In this document: positions 7,878 through 15,373 of the stretch, piece by piece
How the letters are laid out: each line of letters opens with the position of its first letter
Numbering within the stretch: position 1 is the stretch's first letter
NCBI GenBank assembly: GCA_023415595.1
Contig: JAEZJW010000205.1
Location: forward strand, 1-25,396
Direction: 5' to 3'
Source of the DNA: Bacillota bacterium
GTDB lineage: Bacteria > Bacillota > Clostridia > Lachnospirales > Lachnospiraceae
Length of the DNA stretch: 25,396 nt
Position numbers and translations under genes: made by a program
The notes under the pieces: model-generated
Told to the model about the DNA's origin: nothing
Database searches by the model: none
What the model saw: only the letters and a program-made list of their open reading frames with translations

Positions 7878-8618
7878 TTATTCTTCTAAAGAAAGCATCA
7901 TCATGGACAGCAGTGCAAAACCGGCTGTCTCGGTCCTAAGTATTCTTCTTCCTAAGGTAATCGGTGTAATCTTATTCTTACTTGCCAACTCGATCTCAGA
8001 CTCTTCAAAGCCCCCCTCAGGCCCGATCAGTATTCCGATGGAAGAGCCTTTCTGAAGGCCTCCTATGATATCCTTGGTCAACTGTATCCCGGAAGCATTC
8101 TCATAGGGTATCACGGCGGTATCCATACCGGAAGCCTTTATCACCGCATCCTTATAGTTTAGCACCGGCAGTACCCTCGGAATATATCCCCTTCCCGATT
8201 GCTTGGCAGCGCTTTCTGCTATCGCCTGCCACCGTTCCAGCTTCTTCTCTTCCTTCTTCTTATCCTCCAGCTTGACCACGCATCTTGCAGTCATAACCGG
8301 AATAATCTCTGATACACCGAGCTCTACAGCCTTCTGGATGATCAGCTCCAGCTTGTCCTTCTTCGGCAGTCCCTGAAATAACGTAATCCTTGCAGGCAGC
8401 TCTGTTCCGGTATCCTGTATGGACGTAATTCCAGCCAAAATCTCCGTATCGGACACCCTATTAATTATACAATAACAATCTTTTCCTTGTCCATTACAAA
8501 TTACGATTGTATCGCCCTGCTTCATCCGCAGAACGTTTTTCATATGGTTGACATCGGATCCGAGAATTGTAACAACATCGTCCCTGATCTGATCCTGATT
8601 TACATAAAAGCGGTGCAT
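7878..8618 (-). CDS. rsmE: 16S rRNA (uracil1498-N3)-methyltransferase RsmE
   Basis: RsmE methylates N3 of U1498 in the decoding region of 16S rRNA and has a SPOUT (knotted) fold. The 246 residues show an N-terminal PUA-like domain (HRFYV at 2-6), KKDKLELIIQKAVELGVSEI (86-105), the SAM-loop motif IGPEGGFEESEIE (198-210) and the knot motif LGRRILRTETA (222-232), all typical. It is the first gene of the minus-strand cluster running down towards the pseudouridine synthases. In many Firmicutes it follows prmA directly; here 6.8 kb of other genes lie between them. Confidence 0.96.
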   Translation of the reverse strand: MHRFYVNQDQIRDDVVTILGSDVNHMKNVLRMKQGDTIVICNGQGKDCYCIINRVSDTEILAGITSIQDTGTELPARITLFQGLPKKDKLELIIQKAVELGVSEIIPVMTARCVVKLEDKKKEEKKLERWQAIAESAAKQSGRGYIPRVLPVLNYKDAVIKASGMDTAVIPYENASGIQLTKDIIGGLQKGSSIGILIGPEGGFEESEIELASKNKITPITLGRRILRTETAGFALLSMMMLSLEE

Positions 8619-8764
8619 AGGAATGCTCCTTATCCTGGTATATTTTGTTGCCGAATAACCTTATTTATTCTATTTCCATTCATAGTATTCTCAGATAGAA
8701 CTTCTGAACCAGCTTATTCTGCAATGTCCATAAATATGGTTTTACAGGCTACTTCATCCTATTC

Positions 8765-8793
8765 ATTATACACTATTTAGAACATATGTTCAA
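8765..8793 (-). promoter_or_regulatory. Promoter of the rsmE-relQ cluster
   Basis: On the minus strand TTGAAC (8788-8793), a 17-bp spacer and a perfect TATAAT (8765-8770). The leader to rsmE is about 140 nt. This is the only strong promoter I see for the whole rRNA-modification run. Confidence 0.75.
8780..8791. promoter_or_regulatory. LexA (DinR)-box-like palindrome over the -35 element
   Basis: GAACATATGTTC is a perfect 12-bp palindrome. It matches the core of the Gram-positive SOS box (GAAC-N4-GTTC, with the preferred R-N-R-Y middle). It overlaps the -35 hexamer and the spacer of the rsmE promoter, where a repressor would block initiation. The outer C and G of the full consensus are replaced by T and T. 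Whether LexA binds is inference. Confidence 0.45.
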
Positions 8794-8849
8794 CACTTAA
8801 TATTATATAATTTTGTCTAGAAACAGCATCAAAGCATTATACTTCATAT

Positions 8850-8879
8850 AAAAAACAACCTGATTACAGGCTGTTTTTT
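8850..8879 (-). terminator. Intrinsic terminator after the SEFIR-NTPase-HD gene
   Basis: Read on the minus strand, AAAAAACAGCCTG, an ATAA-type loop and a complementary CAGGTTG strand followed by TTTTTT. It begins a few bases after the stop codon. A-runs on one side and T-runs on the other mean it may work in both directions. Confidence 0.8.
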
Positions 8880-8883
8880 ATGT

Positions 8884-11847
8884 TTATGTATTATCAGCAG
8901 AAAAGTAATGATCTATCTTTTTTAATATTTCAATACCTAAATCAGTTATTACACGTTCTCTTAACTCCATTTTCCATGAGATTGAATTATCGAATATCAC
9001 TCCCGATTTCTCATAAATATAAATTTGAATTAGGTTTTCAATTTTATCTAATTCATAGGCTATTTTTCCGTTAATTGAACTTTTGTTATAGAAATCTGAA
9101 AGTAGTTTTTTACTGTCACGCAAATTTGCTAATTCTGGATAAGCGCCACATGATAGCATGGCAAATGCAAGTTTTTGTTCCCTGTGTCTGTCAATATCAT
9201 TCTTTTTTGTAGATGCAATATCCCCAAATCTTGCTTCACCGATATCATGTAACATTATTGTTTTTAATATCTCATCTTTATCATAACCTTTACAAGTTTC
9301 TTTATATTCATTTGGCAGATCTTTCGGGAGTAAAAATAAACCCAAATAATATAATGCGCATATATGATCCATAATAGATTCACACGAATCCAATTTACGC
9401 TCTACCCAGCCCGCCCGTTTATAACTCTTTAAATTATACACTTCTTCCAAAATTCCAATCGGAGTTTTCAAATCCCAATAGAAATCAATCAAATGTAAAT
9501 ATTGCTTTAGTGGATCTACTTTCATTATAATATCAGCAGCCTCTTTATGTTCAAATAATTCTTTTAATAATTCTTTTGAATCTTCAATATTATCTTCATA
9601 GATTTCAAGTTCACAGTCCTGATTACACCTAAGTTGAATTAAAGTAAAATATGTTGCTATATCCAGAACTATAAGATCGTATTTATCATATTTTTTACTG
9701 TTGATAGCCCGTTTAATATTACCATATAACCTTTTTAGTGTTTCATTCGTAGTGCTTGTTATTAATTCGATAGAGAATATTTCTGATAAGCTTGTACTAT
9801 TATGGGAATATGCATAATAATTACAATAAAACTTCGAATTAATATCCCGATACATATCTTCAGATAATAAATTCTCAATAAATATCTTTAACTTATCAGA
9901 AAATCCTATGATAGCCAAACTACAAGCAATCGTACGCTGAAGTAATATCTTTTCCTTTATATCAATCTCTGCTTTTACAGATAATTCCCACTGACTGATA
10001 AGAAGCTGATATATAATGTCACGTGAGATTTTCTTATCAAATACCCGAGCTAAAAGATAACATAACTGCATGCGTATTTCTATTGTTATTTTATCATCTG
10101 CCAGCCATAGTTTCATGTTGGTAAATATCTTTTGTGATTCATTGAGTAAGGCAGAAGACAATAATTCTTTTGTAATTTTATTTGTATTTTCTGAGAAAAT
10201 AATTTTGCATTCCAAAAGATTTCCATCCTGTAAATTTAAACCGTTTATTAATTCATAATAAAGGCAATATCCTACAAGGAATTCTTTTATATAAATATGT
10301 CGGGTTAATAAGCTATTGTTATCTATAATTTCAATATTCGGATTAAGAAATACTTTTTTTGCCAAGCTAATCAGTATTTCAAATTTCACTCTATCAGTGC
10401 AGTAATATTTTAGAAAGTCGCTGAAACAATCCAATCTGCTTATGTCGTCTTTAGAGTCCATTAACATACAAAGAAATCTAAAATCTACTGCAGCCACTTG
10501 CCATTCGTCCAAATGCTTTTTTAAGTGCATAGTTAATTCTTTAGTAATCTGAAGATCAGCCGTTTGTGTTTGTGAAAATAATTCCAAATAATTTTTATAT
10601 TTGGGAAATTTTTTAATGTATATTATATACTTTGGGAGTATTCCATTTATAATAGCTTTCATTTTATCATTTGGGGTAATATCATCCCAGGTTCCTATGG
10701 CTACAATTCTCTTATTCATACCATTTGTGGTTTTGAACATATCATCTAGCCATTTCTTACTGCTAATTTGCATTTTTCGATTAAAATCATTTAATCCATC
10801 TATCAATAAAACAAGAGGAAAACTTTTATCTTTTATAAAATGATCGATTAGGTGAGTATCCTCCTTGAATTTCTTTTGAGCTTTTGAATAAGAATCCAAT
10901 CTCTCATAGGAATGTAGATTTATATATATGATTGACCTGCTTTCCCCGTATTTTTTAAGTGCATAATATAATATTGATAAAAATGCACTTTTTCCACTGC
11001 CTATATTTCCATTTATTAAAAAAGATAATTCCGATCTGTCTTTAATAATAACATCTGTTAGATTCCGGAAAAACTTAGTGCCACTATTACATAGACAATC
11101 CGGTAATTCACAAATGTTTTCAAAAAATAATGAATATCGTTCTATAGCTAAATCGATGCCTAATTCATCAATTGATTTACGAACTCTTTTATCCAGATGA
11201 TGTATTTCCATATCCTTTTTAAAATCATCTAAATCTGTTTCTTTAATTACCTCTCTTTTTTGATTTATCTTTTTATTAATATCAATTTTTCTGGTATTTG
11301 AGACTTTATTACCTGATAGTGTAATAGATTTATCATAATTTTCAAATGTTACTTTTACGGAATCAAGCTTTACCGGGTCCCCCAATTGTTCCAATTCATA
11401 TCGATCAACCTTTTGTAGTTTATATAATAATTCTTTGAATTTTTCATTTCGCTTATCATCATCTGAGAAATCAATATATGTGTAACCCTTCAAGTAGAAA
11501 GGAAGCTTTTTTTCCTCGCTTTCAGGGAATCTCAATACTGGTATTACTTTACTAGGATTCTCTTCAATTACATTTATTAACAATTTTGTTTCTGCACCAA
11601 CTCCACCAAGATAACCTTCTGCTTTTTTTATATAGTTATTAGTAATAATGATTACTGTAAAATCACTGTCTTTTATATTATTAATCATTAATTGATTAAT
11701 ATTTGTTGTACCCTTTTGAGTAATAAATTTGTCAATAACAGCATCTATTCCATTTTTTCTAAGTTCATTTGCAAATGCCATAACCCACATCTCATGAGCT
11801 TCATTATCCCAACTGTAGCTAATAAATACCCTGGTTATATTATTCAT
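8884..11847 (-). CDS. SEFIR / P-loop NTPase / HD-nucleotidase-like fusion protein, putative anti-phage defence
   Basis: A 987-residue protein without an established name. Residues 1-145 form a SEFIR (TIR-like) domain: VFISYSWDNEAHEMWVMAFA, then KAEGYLGGVGAETKLL with E86 at the position of the family's conserved GGVGxE, then VIPVLRF. Residues about 230-480 are a STAND-like ATPase with Walker A GNIGSGKS (280-287) and Walker B VLLIDGLND (346-354). Residues 480-790 are mostly helical and unrecognised. Residues 805-945 look like an HD_3 domain of the YfbR/HDDC2 5'-nucleotidase kind: GW (813-814), ES..DH (H828), LHDIGEARFGDI (H867, D868, E871, D876) and ELDKIE (D934). No signal peptide or membrane segment is evident. 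The start follows AGGAG 7 nt upstream. Stretches I counted are about 18-30% GC against about 50% in flanking genes, suggesting transfer. A function in abortive phage defence is inferred from the domains only. Confidence 0.85.
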   Translation of the reverse strand: MNNITRVFISYSWDNEAHEMWVMAFANELRKNGIDAVIDKFITQKGTTNINQLMINNIKDSDFTVIIITNNYIKKAEGYLGGVGAETKLLINVIEENPSKVIPVLRFPESEEKKLPFYLKGYTYIDFSDDDKRNEKFKELLYKLQKVDRYELEQLGDPVKLDSVKVTFENYDKSITLSGNKVSNTRKIDINKKINQKREVIKETDLDDFKKDMEIHHLDKRVRKSIDELGIDLAIERYSLFFENICELPDCLCNSGTKFFRNLTDVIIKDRSELSFLINGNIGSGKSAFLSILYYALKKYGESRSIIYINLHSYERLDSYSKAQKKFKEDTHLIDHFIKDKSFPLVLLIDGLNDFNRKMQISSKKWLDDMFKTTNGMNKRIVAIGTWDDITPNDKMKAIINGILPKYIIYIKKFPKYKNYLELFSQTQTADLQITKELTMHLKKHLDEWQVAAVDFRFLCMLMDSKDDISRLDCFSDFLKYYCTDRVKFEILISLAKKVFLNPNIEIIDNNSLLTRHIYIKEFLVGYCLYYELINGLNLQDGNLLECKIIFSENTNKITKELLSSALLNESQKIFTNMKLWLADDKITIEIRMQLCYLLARVFDKKISRDIIYQLLISQWELSVKAEIDIKEKILLQRTIACSLAIIGFSDKLKIFIENLLSEDMYRDINSKFYCNYYAYSHNSTSLSEIFSIELITSTTNETLKRLYGNIKRAINSKKYDKYDLIVLDIATYFTLIQLRCNQDCELEIYEDNIEDSKELLKELFEHKEAADIIMKVDPLKQYLHLIDFYWDLKTPIGILEEVYNLKSYKRAGWVERKLDSCESIMDHICALYYLGLFLLPKDLPNEYKETCKGYDKDEILKTIMLHDIGEARFGDIASTKKNDIDRHREQKLAFAMLSCGAYPELANLRDSKKLLSDFYNKSSINGKIAYELDKIENLIQIYIYEKSGVIFDNSISWKMELRERVITDLGIEILKKIDHYFSADNT

Positions 11848-11879
11848 AAAAATTCTCCTATATGTAAATTATTGTTATT

Positions 11880-11908
11880 ATGATAGCACTTTTGCAAATT
11901 AATGTCAA
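11880..11908 (-). promoter_or_regulatory. Promoter of the SEFIR-NTPase-HD gene
   Basis: On the minus strand TTGACA (11903-11908), a 17-bp spacer and TATCAT (11880-11885). Transcription should start about 25 nt before the ATG, so the gene has a short leader and probably constitutive expression. It is divergent from the response-regulator promoter. Confidence 0.75.
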
Positions 11909-11989
11909 ATATATCCTTTTTATACACTATCTTATAAAGTTTAGGAAAATTAATATTTTATTATGTATTGTCTCTTCAAAACAATAATA

Positions 11990-12019
11990 TTGATGTTATT
12001 TTTATTGATATGCTATAAT
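11990..12019 (+). promoter_or_regulatory. Promoter of the two-component operon
   Basis: TTGATG (11990-11995), an 18-bp spacer and TATAAT (12014-12019), the latter preceded by TGC, giving an extended -10. The leader to the response regulator is about 33 nt with AAAGGAG 5 nt before the start. Confidence 0.65.
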
Positions 12020-12058
12020 AAAAAACATACTCATTTTTCCAGATTGAAAGGAGCCACT

Positions 12059-12721
12059 ATGGCACATATTCTTATTGTTGAGGATGAAGAAGCAATCAGT
12101 GATTTAATCCTCATGAATCTTACCTTGGTAGGGCATACCGGTGTTCCCTGTTATGACGGTAATACCGCCCTTGAGATGATCAAGAAGGAAACCTTTGATC
12201 TGTGCCTTCTGGATGTCATGCTGCCCGGACAGGATGGCTTCAGTCTGCTGGAGCATTTTAAACAGGCTGCTATTCCTGTTATCTTCCTGACGGCCAGGGG
12301 ATCCTTAACAGACCGTGTCAGAGGACTTAACCTGGGAGCTGAGGATTATATCATAAAACCCTTTGAAACAATGGAGCTGTTAGCCAGGATCGATGTGGTC
12401 TTAAGAAGAGGCGGTCATGTACAGGATAGCTTCCACCTCGGAGAGATCGAGGTCAGGCTGAAGGAACGGATCGTCCGGAAAGCAGATGCGGTAATTGATC
12501 TTACCTCCCAGGAATACTCCCTTCTGGAAGCCCTGATCAAGAACCGTAATCTTGCCCTTACCAGGGAGCAGCTTCTGAACACCGCCTGGGGCTATGACTA
12601 TATTGGTGAAACCAGAACCGTGGATATGCATATCCAGAGGCTTAGAAAGAAGCTGAGCTGGGAGGATTATATCAAGACGGTTTATAAATTCGGTTACCGA
12701 TTGGAGGTGCCGAAGGAATGA
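12059..12721 (+). CDS. OmpR/PhoB-family response regulator
   Basis: A 220-residue two-component transcription factor. The receiver domain (1-118) has the acidic pocket EDE at 8-10, phospho-acceptor D52 in LLDVMLPG, T78 and K100 (IIKPFE). The winged-helix DNA-binding domain (about 123-220) contains LTSQEYSLLEALIKN, the TREQLLNTAWGY turn and the RTVDMHIQRLRKKL recognition helix. The ATG at 12059 is chosen because it has AAAGGAG at good spacing and gives the canonical HILIVEDE start; an upstream in-frame extension would run through the promoter. The TGA overlaps the ATG of the kinase gene. Base composition matches the host core genes, unlike the divergent SEFIR gene. Target genes unknown. Confidence 0.95.
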   Translation: MAHILIVEDEEAISDLILMNLTLVGHTGVPCYDGNTALEMIKKETFDLCLLDVMLPGQDGFSLLEHFKQAAIPVIFLTARGSLTDRVRGLNLGAEDYIIKPFETMELLARIDVVLRRGGHVQDSFHLGEIEVRLKERIVRKADAVIDLTSQEYSLLEALIKNRNLALTREQLLNTAWGYDYIGETRTVDMHIQRLRKKLSWEDYIKTVYKFGYRLEVPKE

Positions 12722-14109
12722 AGCTTTGGCTCAGAATATTCATAAGCATTCTTATGGTATCCTTGACCGCACTTACCATAAGCTCAGCCTATCTGATCAA
12801 TAAAAGCCACCTGAACAACATTGACCGGGAGCAGTCCCGCTCCTTGAATGAGTTCGATTATATCAGGTCCTCCATCACTAACGGCATTAATTTAACTACT
12901 GCTTCCGAGGATACGATCCGTCCTCTGATGGACAGATATGGAGAATACTATGAGAAACGGGACATACGGCTAGCCCTCTTCCTGGATGGTAAAATACTCT
13001 TTGACAATACCGGCCTGAGAACGGATCAACAGAAAGACCTACTCACGGTGGACGCTAAGACCAAGCTGGTTCACGTGACAGAGCATGGATCGGGGCATGA
13101 TATTCTGGTTGCCGGAGTACTTCATCCGGAAAGGCAGGCAGTTCTCCTCTATGCCAGGGATATCACCGCCCTTTACCAGACCCGGATTTCCAATATCCGT
13201 ATGGCTATGCTGCTTGGTGTATTTTTATTTCTGCTCTTAGGTTCTCTCTCCTATCTGTATTCGAGGTGGATCACCAAACCGGTTGGTATCTTAAGTAAGG
13301 GCGCCGCAGCGATCTCAGGCGGTGATTACAGTATCCGCATTCCTGAGTCCAAGGATGAGTTCAAGGATGTGGCAAATGCCTTTAATCATATGGCCTCCGC
13401 TATAGAAGCCCGTACCTCGGAGCTCGAAGAGAGGGCGAAGGAGCTACAGGAATTCATTGATGACCTGTCTCATGAGATGAACACTCCGATGACCTCCATC
13501 CAGGGATATGCTGAATTTCTAAAAAATGCCAACGCCACTGAGAAACAGAAAGCGCAGGCAGCCGAGCATATCCGCCTGCAATCAGGGAAGATTAAGGATA
13601 TGTTCAACAAGCTGATGTTGCTGACCATAACGAGAGAGCAACCCCCGGAGTTCACCGAGGTGGATCTGACTGAATTATTCGCCGAGCTGGAAAACACCTT
13701 TCAGGTACAGTTAACCGAACATCATATCACATTGATCAAGGAGACATCCATCTTCACTCTGAAGGCTGACCGCACCTTACTCTTAATGCTGTTGACCAAC
13801 CTGGTAAAGAACAGCCTGCAGGCACTTTCAGATGGAGGAAGGATCAGAGTCCGTGCATATCAAGATCTGGACAGTCTCATCCTTGAGGTGTCGGATAACG
13901 GCATAGGAATACCGCAGGATAAAATATCTCAGGTCACAAACCCTTTCTTCCGGGTAGATAAATCCCGTTCAAGAAGGACCGGCGGTGCCGGTCTGGGGCT
14001 ATCCATCTGCCGGAATATTGCGAGACTTCATCATGCAGAGCTAACGATTGCCTCCAGAGAAGGGGAAGGAACAACGATCCGGATTATATTTGAAACTCCC
14101 AATGAATGA
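12718..14109 (+). CDS. Membrane sensor histidine kinase
   Basis: A 463-residue partner of the preceding regulator, translationally coupled by a 4-bp overlap. It has two membrane segments (about 5-27 and 161-183) around an extracytoplasmic domain of about 130 residues with no motif I recognise. A HAMP linker (184-236, SRWITKPVGILSKG) and a coiled-coil run (about 230-247) follow. The H-box is DDLSHEMNTPMTS with H252; the N-box is LLTNLVKNSLQAL with N361 and N365; the G1 box is DNGIGIP (393-399) and G2 is GAGLGL (423-428). All catalytic elements are intact. The signal is unknown. The lipoprotein gene 383 bp downstream, on the same strand, is a possible accessory sensor or target. Confidence 0.95.
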   Translation: MKLWLRIFISILMVSLTALTISSAYLINKSHLNNIDREQSRSLNEFDYIRSSITNGINLTTASEDTIRPLMDRYGEYYEKRDIRLALFLDGKILFDNTGLRTDQQKDLLTVDAKTKLVHVTEHGSGHDILVAGVLHPERQAVLLYARDITALYQTRISNIRMAMLLGVFLFLLLGSLSYLYSRWITKPVGILSKGAAAISGGDYSIRIPESKDEFKDVANAFNHMASAIEARTSELEERAKELQEFIDDLSHEMNTPMTSIQGYAEFLKNANATEKQKAQAAEHIRLQSGKIKDMFNKLMLLTITREQPPEFTEVDLTELFAELENTFQVQLTEHHITLIKETSIFTLKADRTLLLMLLTNLVKNSLQALSDGGRIRVRAYQDLDSLILEVSDNGIGIPQDKISQVTNPFFRVDKSRSRRTGGAGLGLSICRNIARLHHAELTIASREGEGTTIRIIFETPNE

Positions 14110-14110
14110 G

Positions 14111-14374
14111 AAGGGCATCAAAACCCCTTCATTTACTTTGGTATCGTCAATTTGTATAATCGATAACTTGGCATCAGTGATGCAGAACCTAGTCCAATGA
14201 GCAACTGTATGAATTCGTTGGTTCTTAGGTCCTGTATTATAGGACCTTATGAACCATTACGTAATTCATCCAAGCGGAAGCGTGTTGCGAATGAACTATG
14301 TTCTGTATCGCAATAACATAAGTTGAATTGTACAAATTGATGATGAGTAATTAAAGAGGGCTTTTGATGCCCTT
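14111..14374 (+). repeat. 264-bp structured element (copy A): long closing stem with three internal hairpins
   Basis: The ends pair as a perfect 13-bp inverted repeat (14111-14123, AAGGGCATCAAAA, with 14362-14374). Inside them 14143-14156 pairs with 14331-14344 (14 positions, one G-T), and 14165-14169 with 14320-14324. The enclosed region holds three local hairpins: GCATC/GATGC (14171-14183); a 19-bp interrupted hairpin at 14212-14266; and TTGCGA/TCGCAA with inner GAAC/GTTC (14285-14313). The middle hairpin plus the tail CATCCAAGCGG recurs at 25330-25396. The single G-T pair would be G-U in a plus-strand RNA and C-A in a minus-strand RNA, favouring plus. It starts two bases after the kinase stop codon. 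It could be a MITE-like repeat or a non-coding RNA. Outside it, 14375-14492 holds only a possible -10 and the lipoprotein start region. Confidence 0.75.
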
Positions 14375-14434
14375 ATCATATTAGAATTTACAACTCTGTT
14401 ACATCATAACTACAGGACTGATATTTCCATCCAC

Positions 14435-14440
14435 TATAAT
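14435..14440 (+). promoter_or_regulatory. Possible -10 element for the lipoprotein gene
   Basis: TATAAT at 14435-14440 lies about 52 nt before the lipoprotein ATG. No good -35 hexamer is present at 16-18 bp upstream, so the promoter may need an activator, such as the neighbouring response regulator, or may not be real. Confidence 0.35.
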
Positions 14441-14492
14441 AAGACCTGTAAAAGAAATTATTATATGAATAGGATGTGGAAAGGATGATCAT

Positions 14493-15287
14493 ATGAAAAA
14501 AAATTACCTCTTAACTATGTTTCTCGTAGCTGCCATGACAACCGGAGGCTGTTCCATGGCTCAGATTGAGAAAGAGCCTGTTGTAATTGCTGACACTCTG
14601 TCTTCCTCTATAGGTTTATCAGGAGCATCAGATGAAACCGACAAGCTCCTTACGGATCAGACTGCTTCTGAGTTTCATACCGATACAGAGCAAAAGGATA
14701 CAATCAGTGAAACTGTATCAGAGAATGCTGACGATCATACCGATGAGGCTAAAGACGCGTCCCAGCCGGTAAAACCTGCCGAGGAAGCCAAAAAGCTTAC
14801 GATCCAGATTGAAGGGATGGAAGAAGAAATTAACGGAATGGTTTATCATAGTGACCTGGGTTATCAGATCACCTATGATAAGGATCGTTTTAAGTTTGCC
14901 AGACTAGTTGAGAATATAGACAGCTTCACGGCTGACAATCCTGATCCGGAACTTTACCCTTATGTATATGTTAATATAAGACGTATTGATAATAGCGTAA
15001 AGGATAATAATCATAGCTCAGATTTACCGCAATGGGCAATATCCGATAATAATACCCTAAATACACATATTACTCCTGATATGATGGAGGAAGTACCCTT
15101 CGGAAACTACACAGCCTTACATTACCGCAGTACCGCAGGCAATGAGTGGAACTCAACCGTAAACAATTATTATGTAATCGAATACGGAAATTACTACTAT
15201 TTCATTGAAACTCAATATTTTCTGGAGGCTGCTGAAGGTTATGGTGCAAGAATAGACGCCATGCTGAAAACATTGATCTTTGAATAA
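14493..15287 (+). CDS. Predicted lipoprotein of unknown function
   Basis: A 264-residue exported protein. Residues 1-20 form a signal peptide with KK at 3-4, a hydrophobic core and C20 in TTGGCS as the probable lipidated cysteine, although the -3 position is T and not the usual L. Residues 21-105 are a Ser/Thr/Asp/Glu-rich, low-complexity linker, as expected for a tether that spans the cell wall. Residues 106-264 are a compact domain with VYHSDLGYQITYDKDRFKF at the start and many aromatic residues (NNYYVIEYGNYYYFIETQYF is a conspicuous Tyr-rich strand pair). I do not recognise the domain. The ATG has AAAGG 8 nt upstream. It follows the two-component genes on the same strand, separated by the structured element, and ends at the strong terminator at 15349-15373. 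Confidence 0.82.
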   Translation: MKKNYLLTMFLVAAMTTGGCSMAQIEKEPVVIADTLSSSIGLSGASDETDKLLTDQTASEFHTDTEQKDTISETVSENADDHTDEAKDASQPVKPAEEAKKLTIQIEGMEEEINGMVYHSDLGYQITYDKDRFKFARLVENIDSFTADNPDPELYPYVYVNIRRIDNSVKDNNHSSDLPQWAISDNNTLNTHITPDMMEEVPFGNYTALHYRSTAGNEWNSTVNNYYVIEYGNYYYFIETQYFLEAAEGYGARIDAMLKTLIFE

Positions 15288-15348
15288 AGGATAAGAAGTC
15301 AGACTCAATATATCCATACTACAACTGATTCTGAACTATAGAGCAAAA

Positions 15349-15373
15349 AACGCCGGGCCATAAGCCCGGCGTT
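15349..15373. terminator. Bidirectional intrinsic terminator between the lipoprotein gene and prmA
   Basis: A perfect 10-bp GC-rich stem, AACGCCGGGC with GCCCGGCGTT, and a 5-nt loop. On the minus strand it is followed by a run of T (ends the dnaK operon after prmA); on the plus strand by ACTTTTATACTT (ends the lipoprotein transcript). Confidence 0.92.

Noticed and set aside
11963..12058. N-terminal hydrophobic extension of the response regulator from an ATG at 11963
   Set aside because: The extension runs through the promoter -10 at 12014-12019, and the ATG at 12059 has a good ribosome binding site and the canonical receiver start.
14111..14130. Simple terminator of the kinase gene (GAAGGG/CCCTTC)
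   Set aside because: The short stem exists, but no U-tract follows and the same bases take part in the longer 13-bp pairing with 14362-14374.
14293..14303. GAACTATGTTC as a second LexA-like site
   Set aside because: The half-sites are separated by 3 bases, not 4, and it forms the inner stem of a hairpin in the structured element.
14105..14380. Target-site duplication that would prove element A is a transposed MITE
   Set aside because: The bases flanking the inverted ends (GAG before, ATCATA after) do not match each other.
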